Assembly: GCA_025055835.1 (NCBI GenBank)
Contig: JANWWR010000079.1
Span: 1-39,601, forward strand
Source: Gemmatales bacterium
Lineage (GTDB): Bacteria > Planctomycetota > Planctomycetia > Gemmatales > HRBIN36
Direction of reading: 5' to 3'
DNA: 39,601 nucleotides
The notes beneath the pieces were generated by a model. That model was given only the letters and a program-made list of their open reading frames with translations, did not search any database and was not told where the DNA came from. Position 1 is the stretch's first letter. Each line of letters starts with the position of its first letter. Positions 7,919-17,107 of this stretch are shown here, one piece after another. The position numbers were made by a program, and so were the translations under genes.

Positions 7919-10318
7919 TCACGGAGGCGGGGGTGGGCCGACAGGCCGGTCGGGAAACGCCGGCGGTTGGGGAGGCGGTATCGGCTGGGGCATGGGTTCC
8001 GGCCGCGGTACCCGTCCATCGCCTTCCAAGGGGCGGAAGATGTTGGTGGATTCCTCTTCGATGACCGGCTCCGGCCCCAGCGATGTGCTGCGCATCTCGA
8101 TGCGGAAGCGGGCATCGCCGGGAGAGAGGGCCTCCACTACCACGCTGTACAGCAGGCTTTGTCCCGGCTGAACGCCGTCGACCGCTGGGAAGCTGATGCG
8201 GTTGCCTTCAATTCTCGCTTGCAAATTGCCCGGACCGACGCCGCTGACGATCCGCACGAGCGCTGGAGCGGTCGCCGTGATTGTCACGCCATTGGCCGCC
8301 AAGGTGCCCGTATTGGTGACGCTGATTTCGTAGGTCGTCGTCTGCCCGATCTCGACCGGATCGCGGGTGTCCATCGCCTCCAGACGAAGGGCCGGCGCGC
8401 CGCGAATTTCCAGGACTGCTTCGGCCCTCTCAGAAATGCCGGGATCTGCCGTGACCACCACGGCATTGACGGTTCGCGCCGTTACTTGCTCGGCCCGAGT
8501 CGTGACCTGAAGCCGTTGCGTCTGGCCGGCCTGGAGCGTGCCAAAATTCCAGATCACTTCGTTGCCACTCATCAGACGACCACCGGAACTGGCTTGAACG
8601 AAGGAAAGCTCGGGCGGCAGTTGGTCTCGAACGACGACGTTGTTGAGCGGCACCTCCCCGGGATTTGTCACCGTGATGTTGAACTCCACCTGGCTGCGGG
8701 CGTACTTGAAGGCCGGTCCGGTCTTCGTGACGGAGATTCGCGCCTGGGTGACTGTCACCGCCGCCTGCGCACTGGCTTGAAGTCCGCCGTCGGCCGTGGC
8801 CGTGACTCGGTTCACCAACACACCCGTTCGGCGTGGCGTGAGATTGATCGGGTAGGTGCGGCTCTCTCCTGCTGCCAAGGTGCCGACTTCCAATTGCAGC
8901 GGATTGGCTCCGGAAACGTGTTCCAGGCCTTCGTCGAACTGATCCACAAGGACGACGTTGCTGGCCGGTCCGTTACCCGTGTTCGTCACCGTGATCTGAA
9001 ATGCAACGGGAACGCCGACGACCGCTGTCTCGGGTCCCGTCATCCGAACATCCAGCCCCGGCATCGTGACGTTCACCGCGGCCGAGGCATCGGCCCGCAA
9101 GCCTTCGGAGGAAATCGCCGTGACCGTATTGACGACTCGCCCCGGCTGATCGCTGCGGAAGGTTGCTTGCACCACGGCGGAACGTCCCGGTCCCAGCGGG
9201 CCGACGGTCCACACAAGCGTCTGTCCTTCCTGGTTGGCCGGCGGTTGAGCGTTCAGGAAGGCGAGGCCTTCGGGGATCACGTCACGGATCGTGACCGCTT
9301 CGGTTTCCACTCGGCCGGTGTTGGTGACGGTCATGTTGAACGTGAACGGCTGCCCGAGGCCGACGCTCATGGGACCGGTCTTCGAGATGGCCAGATTGGG
9401 AGCGACCCACTCCACCAAAGTTTCCCCTCGGCCGATGATGATGCCCGGTCCGGTCGGACAGCACGGATCGGGGGGCCGGATGATCTCGATTCCGATGCGA
9501 TTGACGCCCGCGGCGGGAGCCAACTGGACGAGGGCGACCGAGGCGTTGCCTTGGAGATCGGTGATCGCCTCGGCGGTGCGCTGCTGCGTCGGCAGAAAGC
9601 CCGCAGGGGGACCGTCGAGCACCGTGTAGCGAACGCGGTAATTGGCCAGCGGCATGCGGTCGGTGTAGCGGAAGACATTCGTGGTGAGCGTGTGCTGAGC
9701 GCCCAGACGGGCTGCTCCAGCCGGCGGCAGTGTCCAGCCGGCGTTGATCCAATGCAACGTCACGTCCACCTTGTGCCGGTCCCAGTTGTAGATGCCTGGA
9801 GCGTACACGGTCACATGGGTATCGCCTTCGACCGGCGACGAGATCACGCACCAACTCTGGCCAGGACGGACGGTGAAATCGTCGCTGGGGTCGTTGTTCC
9901 CTCGATCAAAGGTGTGTTCGTGGTAATCCGTGTAGCTGATGGCGTAGCGGTTATCCACCTTGCCGCCGCGAGATTTCGACCAGCCGCTTTCGTCCACCTC
10001 GACGATGTGCCCGACGCCTTCGACCATCCACTCGATGCGTCTTCCCCGGCGAGGTTTGCCTTGAGCATCGTAAACCGTGGCGATGAGCACCTGCTGCGTC
10101 CCGACCGGATTACTCATCTCCAGGGGCCGCACTTCCAAGCGGATGGCGTAGGGGTCGAAGTTGGCGTAGTAGCCGAAGCCGGGCGGTTTCGGGTGGGTCT
10201 GAAACTGGAGGCTGTTCGGATAGAAATTGTAAGGAAAGTAAACGGGGCTTTGGGCGCAGGCCGGCATGAACGCCAGCACCAGCGCTGCGGGCAACAGCCT
10301 CGCCAGAACGCCCCTCAT
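7919..10318 (-). CDS. Exported DUF11-repeat protein, possible lipoprotein
   Basis: Envelope or surface protein of 799 residues. A signal peptide (1-20) ends at FMPAC, giving a possible but poor lipobox with Cys21. Residues 25-300 form a non-repeat beta-rich domain including an invasin-like segment (about 205-300). Four DUF11-type domains follow, starting near 308, 420, 526 and 643. Each has the VTNTG or VTNPG core and an IRDVIPEGL- or VRDQLPPEL-like strand. The last 35 residues are Pro-rich. DUF11 modules are Ig-like spacers in cell-surface proteins, so a stalk or matrix role is likely. The ATG at 10318 has GGGGAGAGG upstream. The opposite-strand open frame over this gene is a high-GC shadow. 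Confidence 0.85.
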   Translation of the reverse strand: MRGVLARLLPAALVLAFMPACAQSPVYFPYNFYPNSLQFQTHPKPPGFGYYANFDPYAIRLEVRPLEMSNPVGTQQVLIATVYDAQGKPRRGRRIEWMVEGVGHIVEVDESGWSKSRGGKVDNRYAISYTDYHEHTFDRGNNDPSDDFTVRPGQSWCVISSPVEGDTHVTVYAPGIYNWDRHKVDVTLHWINAGWTLPPAGAARLGAQHTLTTNVFRYTDRMPLANYRVRYTVLDGPPAGFLPTQQRTAEAITDLQGNASVALVQLAPAAGVNRIGIEIIRPPDPCCPTGPGIIIGRGETLVEWVAPNLAISKTGPMSVGLGQPFTFNMTVTNTGRVETEAVTIRDVIPEGLAFLNAQPPANQEGQTLVWTVGPLGPGRSAVVQATFRSDQPGRVVNTVTAISSEGLRADASAAVNVTMPGLDVRMTGPETAVVGVPVAFQITVTNTGNGPASNVVLVDQFDEGLEHVSGANPLQLEVGTLAAGESRTYPINLTPRRTGVLVNRVTATADGGLQASAQAAVTVTQARISVTKTGPAFKYARSQVEFNITVTNPGEVPLNNVVVRDQLPPELSFVQASSGGRLMSGNEVIWNFGTLQAGQTQRLQVTTRAEQVTARTVNAVVVTADPGISERAEAVLEIRGAPALRLEAMDTRDPVEIGQTTTYEISVTNTGTLAANGVTITATAPALVRIVSGVGPGNLQARIEGNRISFPAVDGVQPGQSLLYSVVVEALSPGDARFRIEMRSTSLGPEPVIEEESTNIFRPLEGDGRVPRPEPMPQPIPPPQPPAFPDRPVGPPPPP

Positions 10319-10403
10319 GCGCCTCTCCCCTGCTTCGCTCCGTCCCCCGTTCCGTGCTGTCTTGACGGACGATCACCGTCTATCGTCGGCGCAGTGGGGG
10401 GCC

Positions 10404-10431
10404 TGTATAGGAATTTTTCCTGCCAGTGCAA
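10404..10431 (-). promoter_or_regulatory. Candidate promoter for the DUF11 gene
   Basis: On the minus strand TTGCAC (10426-10431) and TATACA (10404-10409) are separated by 16 bases, the same geometry as the operon promoter at 7375-7402. The leader to the ATG at 10318 would be about 80 bases. The -10 matches consensus at only four of six positions. Confidence 0.45.
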
Positions 10432-10562
10432 GGGGATTTGATCGGCTGGGAATTGGTCAAACCGCGAAGACGAGGGAATTTTGCCGGCCGATTGCTTTCC
10501 AGCTTCTCCCCGAGCTTATACCACTACTTCGTTGCCCAGCCATCCCACCGGGAGACCCCGCC

Positions 10563-12056
10563 ATGTCGGACCTGCCTTCGCCGACCGCTCCACGACGCTT
10601 CACCCTGGTCGTCTGGCTGATCCTTATCATTGCCAGCATCGGCTTCGCTTTCGACATTTACGAACTGTTGATGCTGCCGCTGATATTACGGCCAGCTCTG
10701 GAACAACTCGTCGGTGCCAGGCCCGGAACGGAACTGTTCAACACCTGGTTGGCGGTGATGTTCTACGTTCCCGCCTTTGCTGGGGGACTGTTCGGTCTTC
10801 TGGGCGGCTATCTTACCGACCGTCTGGGCCGCCGGCGCGTGCTGACCTGGAGCATCATGCTGTACGCTCTGTCGGCTTTCCTAGCCGGATTCTCGACCAA
10901 CATCTGGATGCTGCTCGTCTTGCGCTGCACGACATTCATCGGCGTCTGCGTCGAGTTCGTGGCAGCGGTGGCGTGGCTGGCGGAACTGTTTCCCGAAATG
11001 AGACAGCGGGAACGGGTGCTTGGTTACACCCAGGCCTTCTCCTCCATCGGCGGGTTACTTGTCGCGGTTGCGAACGGCATCGCCGTCCGTCTCTGGGATG
11101 CCAACTACCTCGCGCCGCTGGTCCTCCCGGAAAGCCTGGCCGCCATCCTGGGCCAGATTCCCCAGGAATCTCCCAGCGGTGAACCTTACACGATGGCTTG
11201 GCGATACACGCTCATGTCCGGCCTGATCCCCGCGCTTCCGCTGGTCGTCATTCGTCCCTTTTTGCCGGAGAGTCCGGTGTGGGAGCAGAAACGAAGAGCA
11301 GGCACGCTCAAGCGGCCAAGCTTCCTGGCCGTCTTCGCCCCGGATTTGCGAAAGACCACGATCGTAACCACGCTCATGTTCGCGTGCAGCTACGGTGCGG
11401 CCTTCGGTGCCATCCAAATGATTCCGCAGATCGTTCCGGGTTTGTCGGACGTCAAGGAGGCGAATGCTGGCAAACCTGTTCCTCAGCAGAAGTCCTACGA
11501 GCAACTGGTGGCTTCGGAGTACACGAAGATTCAGGAGCTTGGCGGATTGACCGGCCGATTTCTGCTCGCTCTCCTGGCTGCACGCATCATTTCCCGCAGA
11601 CGATTGCTGTGGACGTTCCAGGTTCCTGGGATGTTCCTGGTGCCGTTGTCGTTCGCCATGTTTCTCAACATCGAGAACCGGACCTGGTTCGAGGTGGACC
11701 TGACGGGCCTCTACATCGGCAAGCTGCCATTCACGACGGCGTCCATCGCTCTGTTTTTCTGCGGGCTGGTTGTCGTCGCCCAGTTCAGCTTTTGGGGCAA
11801 CTATTTGCCCCGCGTGTATCCGGTGCATCTGCGCGGCACCGGAGAAAGCGTAGCGGCCAACATCGGTGGTCGCATGATCGGGACGTGCTTCGCCGCCGTG
11901 ACCAGTTTCCTCGCCTTACAGCCGTTCATCCCCGGTGAGACCGCCCCGCAGAAGGTCGCCTACGCTGCGGCCTTCGTGGCTGCGTTCGTATTCCTCGTCG
12001 GCTTCGCCCTCAGCTTCCTGTTACCGGAACCGAAGGAATCTAGTCTTCCGGATTGA
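10563..12056 (+). CDS. Major facilitator superfamily transporter
   Basis: Inner-membrane transporter of 497 residues with about twelve hydrophobic helices. The cytoplasmic loop after helix 2 has the MFS signature GGYLTDRLGRRR, and RRAGTLKRPSF lies in the central loop. The inserts LVLPESLAAILGQIPQESP (about 185) and the stretch near 300-320 lengthen two loops compared with ordinary 12-helix members. The C-terminal half carries YLPRVYPVHLRGTGES, typical of sugar/metabolite-type members. The substrate is not predictable. The ATG at 10563 has GGGAGA nine bases upstream. It is transcribed away from the DUF11 gene and ends 41 bases from the convergent RNase gene. No adjacent enzyme hints at cargo. 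Confidence 0.9.
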   Translation: MSDLPSPTAPRRFTLVVWLILIIASIGFAFDIYELLMLPLILRPALEQLVGARPGTELFNTWLAVMFYVPAFAGGLFGLLGGYLTDRLGRRRVLTWSIMLYALSAFLAGFSTNIWMLLVLRCTTFIGVCVEFVAAVAWLAELFPEMRQRERVLGYTQAFSSIGGLLVAVANGIAVRLWDANYLAPLVLPESLAAILGQIPQESPSGEPYTMAWRYTLMSGLIPALPLVVIRPFLPESPVWEQKRRAGTLKRPSFLAVFAPDLRKTTIVTTLMFACSYGAAFGAIQMIPQIVPGLSDVKEANAGKPVPQQKSYEQLVASEYTKIQELGGLTGRFLLALLAARIISRRRLLWTFQVPGMFLVPLSFAMFLNIENRTWFEVDLTGLYIGKLPFTTASIALFFCGLVVVAQFSFWGNYLPRVYPVHLRGTGESVAANIGGRMIGTCFAAVTSFLALQPFIPGETAPQKVAYAAAFVAAFVFLVGFALSFLLPEPKESSLPD

Positions 12057-12097
12057 TCGGCCCAAAAGCGGCGAAGGAGGCGACGGTTTTTCGGAAG

Positions 12098-14251
12098 TCA
12101 CTTGCCGTTTGGCTTTCGCACTGTCGGCGCCGGACACGGGAGCAGCTTGACTTCGTTGCCGTTGCTGTCGTGGCAGAGGATTTCCAGGGTTTCAGGATAG
12201 AGGGAGCTGCCACCGATGATGGTCACGCTCATCTTGCCGCTTTCTTCCAACTGGGCGATCTCCCGCCGTTTTTTGTTGAGCAGGTAGTGGGCGACCGGCT
12301 CAGCGACGCGAATCTGAACCCGAGCGATGTCGCTGCGATGTCCAGCCAGTTGCAGCATCCGCATGACTTCGATGCTCATGCTCTCGACCGTCTTGACCTG
12401 TCCGGTGCCGTTGCAGGCAGGGCAATCCTCGAAGACGCTCCGCTTCAACGAGGGACGGATTCGTTGCCGGGTCATCTCGATGATGCCAAAGGCCGATATC
12501 TTCAGAATCTTGGTCCTGGCCCGATCGCGCTTGACGGCTTCTCGCAAGGCCCGCTCGACCTCCCGCCGGTGTCGTTCCTCGCGCATGTCGATGAAGTCGT
12601 TGACAATCACGCCGCCCAGGTCGCGCAGCCGGAGTTGCCGGGCGATCTCCTTGGCAGCCTGGAGATTGATGCGGTATGCGGTTTCCTCGGCATTGTTGTC
12701 AGCCCGAAAGTTGCCGCTGTTGACGTCGATGGCGACCAGAGCCTCGGTCTGGTCGATGACCAACGATCCGCCGTTGGGCAAAGGAACGCGCCGCTGGTGA
12801 ATCCGCTGGATTTCTTCCTCAATGCCATAGCGGTGGAAGAGCGGTTCGCTGTCCGTGTAAAGCTGGATGCGGTTGGCGTACCGCGGCATGACGATTTGAA
12901 GGAACTCCTTGGCATGCTCGTAAGCACGCGGCTCATCCACCCAGATGGTTTCGATCTCGCTGGTGAACACGTCGCGGATAGTCCGCGTGATCATGTCGCT
13001 TTCCTGATAGATCGAAGCCGGAGCACGCAGTTTTTTGATTCGACGGACAACCACTTTCCAGAGCCGAGTCAGATAAGCCAGATCACGCTGGAGCTCCTTT
13101 TTGGTTCGGTCCAGACCCGCGGTGCGGATGATGAAGCCGAGTCCCTTGGGCGGCTGAAGTTCGCTGAGGATTTCTCGCAGTTTTCGGCGCTGCTCCTCAT
13201 CCACGATCTTGCGGGAGACGCCGATGCGATTCAGACCGGGCATGAGGACCAGGTAGCGGCCCGGGATGCTGATGTAGGTGGAAAGCGTCGGCCCCTTCGT
13301 GCCGATACCTTCCTTGATGACCTGGACGAGCACTTCCTGACCGCGGCGGAAGATATCTTGAATAGGAGGTTTGGCCCGGAAGTTGTTGGCCCGTCCTCCG
13401 GAACGTCGGCCCCGCGTCCTGGCCCGGCCTGGCCGCGGCAATGCCTCCCCTTCCTCGACGGCGGCGTGAGCTTCCATGACGTCGGCCCGGTCGTCGGCTT
13501 CCTCCACGGCCCCGACGGGTTCCTGAAGAGCGGTGTCCTCCCGACTCAGAAAATTGGCGGACTTAGCTGCTTCTGACGGGGTTGTCGTGATCGAGCCGCT
13601 GTCGCCGGCCAGTTCCTTTTCTGAACGGGCCTCTTCCCGGCGCGTAGCGGGGCGAGAGGAATTCTGACCTTTTCGGTTTTCTGTGGAACGCCGGCTATCG
13701 TGGTCAGAGGTGCGGCGAAAGGAAGTCGGCAAGCTGGGCGGGCCTTCGTCTCCGAAGGTGTCCGCAGGCCCCTCCGCGTCAAGACGCTCCAAGGGTTCGT
13801 CTTCAGCAAAAGGCTCCGAGGCTTCGAGCGGCTGCTGCGAGGACTCGGCTGAATCCGAGTGTTTTTGCTCCGTGGAAACGGAAGCGGTCTCCGCGGCGGA
13901 GTCGTCGTCCTCCATTGCGGAGAGCTCCTCCTCTTGAATCAGCCGCACATCTGGCAGGTTGAGGATGTCCGGCAACTGGTCGCCACGCCCACCGTTTCTC
14001 CCTTCGCGATTGCGGTAGTACTGGGGATCGACGTCGGAGACATGGAGGAAACCATTGCGGCCGACGCCGAAATCGACAAAGGCCGCCTGAATGCTCGGTT
14101 CGATGTTGACAATGCGGCCCTTGTAAATATTGCCGACGTAGCTTTCATGGCTGGTCCGCTCGACATACAACTCTTCCAGCACGCCGTCCTCGACAATGGC
14201 GATGCGGCATTCCTCCGGCTGGAGGACGTTGATCAGCATTTCCTTCTTCAT
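12098..14251 (-). CDS. rne: Ribonuclease E/G with a large insertion in the S1 domain
   Basis: Single-strand endoribonuclease of mRNA decay and rRNA maturation, 717 residues. The start matches RNase G/E (ILINVLQPEECRIAIVEDG). The S1 fold begins near 36 and is interrupted after VSDVDPQYY (about 79) by roughly 220 acidic and Arg/Ser-rich residues; it resumes at about 300 with DIFRRGQEVLVQV. The catalytic region keeps the metal ligands Asp509 (AIDVNSG) and Asp552 (NDFIDM). The Zn-link CPAC is at 610-613. There is no long C-terminal degradosome scaffold. The ATG at 14251 overlaps the stop of the TIGR03936 gene by four bases (ATGA), so the two are translationally coupled. The pairing of TIGR03936 and RNase E/G genes is common in bacteria. 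Confidence 0.93.
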   Translation of the reverse strand: MKKEMLINVLQPEECRIAIVEDGVLEELYVERTSHESYVGNIYKGRIVNIEPSIQAAFVDFGVGRNGFLHVSDVDPQYYRNREGRNGGRGDQLPDILNLPDVRLIQEEELSAMEDDDSAAETASVSTEQKHSDSAESSQQPLEASEPFAEDEPLERLDAEGPADTFGDEGPPSLPTSFRRTSDHDSRRSTENRKGQNSSRPATRREEARSEKELAGDSGSITTTPSEAAKSANFLSREDTALQEPVGAVEEADDRADVMEAHAAVEEGEALPRPGRARTRGRRSGGRANNFRAKPPIQDIFRRGQEVLVQVIKEGIGTKGPTLSTYISIPGRYLVLMPGLNRIGVSRKIVDEEQRRKLREILSELQPPKGLGFIIRTAGLDRTKKELQRDLAYLTRLWKVVVRRIKKLRAPASIYQESDMITRTIRDVFTSEIETIWVDEPRAYEHAKEFLQIVMPRYANRIQLYTDSEPLFHRYGIEEEIQRIHQRRVPLPNGGSLVIDQTEALVAIDVNSGNFRADNNAEETAYRINLQAAKEIARQLRLRDLGGVIVNDFIDMREERHRREVERALREAVKRDRARTKILKISAFGIIEMTRQRIRPSLKRSVFEDCPACNGTGQVKTVESMSIEVMRMLQLAGHRSDIARVQIRVAEPVAHYLLNKKRREIAQLEESGKMSVTIIGGSSLYPETLEILCHDSNGNEVKLLPCPAPTVRKPNGK

Positions 14252-14982
14252 GCACTTCCTTTCTGCGGTTGTAAGCTCTCCAGGCAGCCGCTGTTTTCTT
14301 CGATGATGGGAGGCTCGGCGGTGGCAGTCTCTCCGGTCTGCTCCGCCGAAGTTTTTAGTTCATCGGCAAGCACAAGGCGGGTCCGTTCCAGGATGCCCCC
14401 GTCGAGCAGCACGCCGTCGAGATTCAAGGCGGCCAGAACTTCCTCAGCCCGGGCGCTGCCCGTGGGAGTGACGCGGAGCGTCATGGACAACGCGTCTTGG
14501 TCCAGGCGCAAATCCACGATGAACGGTCGGATGTCCACCCGCTTCGGTTGAGGACGCTTGCGTTCGATGATCCATTCCGTGGCATCGAGCAGCTGGGCAA
14601 GCCGCTGTGACACTCCTTCGACCTGATCTGGACTCAAAGCCAGCCGATAAGACGCCTCAACCACCTGCCCGGTAGTCTTCCGCGGAATGAGTTGGACGGA
14701 GAGAATCTGCATGCCGGGCAAGGCCTGAGCGGCGAGACGTTCACGGATCGCCTCGGGGTCGAGCGGTTCGCGGAACTCGATCTCGGCGATTTCCTGCCAG
14801 CCCACGACACCCAGCGCCAACGCGCTGGGGAACTGCATCCGCGGCTTGGGATGGAAACCCTCGGTGAAGGCTATGGGCAGATTGGCGCGACGAAGCATCC
14901 GCTCCATGAGCCGCATCAGATCATGATGGCTCAGGAAACGCAGATCGCCCGCCTTGGTAAACCGGACTCTGTATTTCGTCAT
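14248..14982 (-). CDS. TIGR03936 (DUF2344) family protein
   Basis: Cytosolic protein of 244 residues recognised from its start MTKYRVRFTKAGDLRFLSH, then RANLPIAFTEGFHPKPRM and FPSALALGVVG, hallmarks of TIGR03936. In many bacteria this domain follows, or is fused to, a TIGR03960 radical SAM protein, just before the RNase E/G gene. Here no radical SAM gene precedes it; ptsI does. The reaction is unknown, with proposed links to RNA or tRNA modification. The reading frame stays open to 15252, but the extra 90 residues are Arg/Pro/Gly-rich and unlike the family, so the ATG at 14982 is chosen. The ribosome site (GGATGG) is weak. The C-terminal 40 residues are Glu/Thr-rich and disordered. Confidence 0.85.
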   Translation of the reverse strand: MTKYRVRFTKAGDLRFLSHHDLMRLMERMLRRANLPIAFTEGFHPKPRMQFPSALALGVVGWQEIAEIEFREPLDPEAIRERLAAQALPGMQILSVQLIPRKTTGQVVEASYRLALSPDQVEGVSQRLAQLLDATEWIIERKRPQPKRVDIRPFIVDLRLDQDALSMTLRVTPTGSARAEEVLAALNLDGVLLDGGILERTRLVLADELKTSAEQTGETATAEPPIIEENSGCLESLQPQKGSA

Positions 14983-15286
14983 GGTCCATCCGTGACCGGG
15001 ATAGCCGGCCGGGACGCGCTCGCGCATGGGAAGCGCTGTCCAACCGAGGCCCGATGGGACGGAGGGCAGGGGAAGCACCCTGGCCACCGGGTCTGACGGC
15101 CGGGTCACGGAACCGACCTGAGAGGCGGCTCGCCCGGGGCGAAGCTGAACGCCGAAACGGAAGCAGGCTTCCGCCCAGCCGCGCCGTGCAAGCGGACCCT
15201 CAATTCGGTCCAACCGTATTGTAACGACCCGATTGAAGAAATGCAGCAGCACTTTGCCCGAAGGCCCATGGGCGACTTCGTGGATG
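14983..15286. other. 304-base gap between ptsI and the TIGR03936 gene
   Basis: No gene is called here. The frame of the TIGR03936 gene remains open through most of it but encodes atypical Arg/Pro/Gly-rich sequence. On the minus strand TACAAT occurs near 15224-15229 without a convincing -35. It is probably a leader or a gap inside the transcript. Confidence 0.5.
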
Positions 15287-17029
15287 TCACAACGCTTCGG
15301 GCAGGAAGCGTCGGGCCTTCTCTCGGAGGAAATTGGTAATGTTGCGGGCGGTGTCCATGCGCATGACCTGTTCGGCGACTTCCGTGGCCTCTTTCATTTC
15401 AATGGAACGAATGAGCTTCTTGATCTCAGGGATGTTGTGCGGCGTGGCGCTCAACTGCCGCACACCCATGCCGAGCAGGAGCAGCGTGTAGATCGGATCG
15501 CCGCTCATTTCCCCGCAGACCGTCACGGGGATGTTGGCGTTCTTGGCCGCCTTGAGCACCAGGTCGATGAGGCGGAGGACCGCGGGATCCGCGGCATTGT
15601 ACAGCGAGGCGACATTTTCATTGGTTCGGTCGGCGGCCAGGGTGTATTGGATCAGGTCGTTGGTGCCAAGCGAGAAGAAGTCCACTTCGGTCGCCAGCCG
15701 GTCAGCCATGATGGCGGCGGACGGCACCTCGATCATGGTGCCGATGGGCAGTTTGCGGTTGAACGGGATGCCTTCGTCTTCCAGATCGTCCATGACGTCG
15801 GCCAGGATCATCTTGCTCTGCCGTAGCTCCAACAACGTGCTGATCATCGGAAACATGATCCGCACGTCTCCCAAAGCGCTGGCCCGGAGGATGGCCCGCA
15901 TCTGCGTCTTGAACAGTTTCAGGTTGCGAAGACACAAGCGGATGCTCCGGACACCCAGAAAAGGATTGCGTTCCTGGCTGTGCGGATCGGTGACGGAGGA
16001 GAACTTGTCCGCGCCCAGGTCCAGCGTGCGAATGACGACCGGCTTGCCGGGCATCTGCTTGACCACATGAGAATACGCCTGGAAGTGCTCCTCCTCGGTG
16101 GGATCCTCTTTTCGGCCCAGATAGAGGAACTCGGTGCGATACAGTCCGACTCCGCTGGCCCCCCGTTCCAGACAGGCGGCGGCTTCCTCGGGAAACTCGA
16201 TGTTTCCCAGCAGGGTGATCTCCACTCCGTCCTTGGTGACGGCGGGCAGGTCGCGCAGTTCAGCCAGCTCTTCCTCGAAGTGGACGAAGGTGCGACGGGC
16301 CTCCTCGTAGTGTTCCAACGTATCGACGTCAGGATCCAGAATGAGAAGCCCTTTGTTGCCGTCCACGATCACCTGGTCGCTGCCGGAAACCTCCGTGAGG
16401 AACCGGCCGACGCCGACCACGGCAGGAATTCCGAGCACGCCGGCCATGATGGCCGTGTGGCTGGTCTTGCCGCCCACCTCAGTAGCAAAGGCAAGAACGT
16501 ACTGCTTATCCAGTTCGGCGGTTTCGCTGGGTGTCAGATCGTGGGCCAGAAGGATGACCGGCTGCTTGAGCTTATGCAGCTGCTCTTGCCTCCTGCCGAG
16601 CAGGTATTTGAGAATGCGGCGTTCCAGGTCGAAGATGTCGGCGGCGCGGGCGGAGAGGTAAGCCTGGTTGAGGCTTTCAAGCATCTTGGCCCGACGTCGC
16701 ATGACCCGGCTGACGGCGTATTCAGCCGTAAAACCCTGGTCGCGGATGAGGGATTCGATCTCCGTCCGCAGGCCGGGGTCTTCGATCATCAGGGCATGGG
16801 CCTGGAAGATGCCGCCGTACTGCTCCCCGATCTTCTCGCTGACGATGCGTTGGTTTTCGCGGGCCTCGTCGGCAGCGAGCTTCAGCGCGGTGCGCAGGCG
16901 GGTGATTTCGTCGGGATAGCTGCCCGGCTCGATGAAGCGTTGGGGAATGCGATACAGTTCGGTGTCCAGCACGAGGGCTGGTCCGATAGCGACGCCGGGC
17001 GAAACAGCTATGCCGCGTTTAATCTCCAT
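15287..17029 (-). CDS. ptsI: PTS enzyme I (phosphoenolpyruvate-protein phosphotransferase)
   Basis: Cytosolic enzyme that takes phosphate from phosphoenolpyruvate and passes it to HPr. At 580 residues it is standard length. The phosphorylated histidine is His191 in GGKTSHTAIMAG. The PEP-binding barrel shows GLYRTEFLYLGR, RTLDLGADKF and LGVRSIRLCL, and the acid/base Cys505 in VTVCGEMSGDP. No GAF domain precedes it, so it is EI rather than the EI-Ntr form. It lies 78 bases after ptsH. No EIIB or EIIC is present in the window, so the chain probably ends on the EIIA encoded upstream and is regulatory. The ATG at 17029 lacks a clear ribosome site. Confidence 0.96.
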   Translation of the reverse strand: MEIKRGIAVSPGVAIGPALVLDTELYRIPQRFIEPGSYPDEITRLRTALKLAADEARENQRIVSEKIGEQYGGIFQAHALMIEDPGLRTEIESLIRDQGFTAEYAVSRVMRRRAKMLESLNQAYLSARAADIFDLERRILKYLLGRRQEQLHKLKQPVILLAHDLTPSETAELDKQYVLAFATEVGGKTSHTAIMAGVLGIPAVVGVGRFLTEVSGSDQVIVDGNKGLLILDPDVDTLEHYEEARRTFVHFEEELAELRDLPAVTKDGVEITLLGNIEFPEEAAACLERGASGVGLYRTEFLYLGRKEDPTEEEHFQAYSHVVKQMPGKPVVIRTLDLGADKFSSVTDPHSQERNPFLGVRSIRLCLRNLKLFKTQMRAILRASALGDVRIMFPMISTLLELRQSKMILADVMDDLEDEGIPFNRKLPIGTMIEVPSAAIMADRLATEVDFFSLGTNDLIQYTLAADRTNENVASLYNAADPAVLRLIDLVLKAAKNANIPVTVCGEMSGDPIYTLLLLGMGVRQLSATPHNIPEIKKLIRSIEMKEATEVAEQVMRMDTARNITNFLREKARRFLPEAL

Positions 17030-17107
17030 CGTCGCACTAGGGCAGGGCGAGTTGCGGTCCGCACGTCAAGCCGTCGAAGTCGCCGCTTGGGATCCCGAGG
17101 GGAAACA

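Noticed and set aside
10410..10422. AGGAATTTTTCCT hairpin
   Set aside because: Five-base stem inside the spacer of the candidate DUF11 promoter; too weak to be a terminator.
7967..10441. 824-residue open frame on the plus strand
   Set aside because: It lies fully opposite the DUF11 gene, has no recognisable domain, is rich in Arg/Asp/His as expected for an antisense frame of high-GC DNA, and overlaps the upstream gap of the MFS gene.
12053..13576. 507-residue open frame opposite RNase E/G
   Set aside because: Antisense shadow; the catalytic motifs are on the minus strand.
14983..15252. N-terminal extension of the TIGR03936 protein
   Set aside because: The frame is open, but the residues are Arg/Pro/Gly-rich and the family begins at MTKYRVRF; treated as non-coding.
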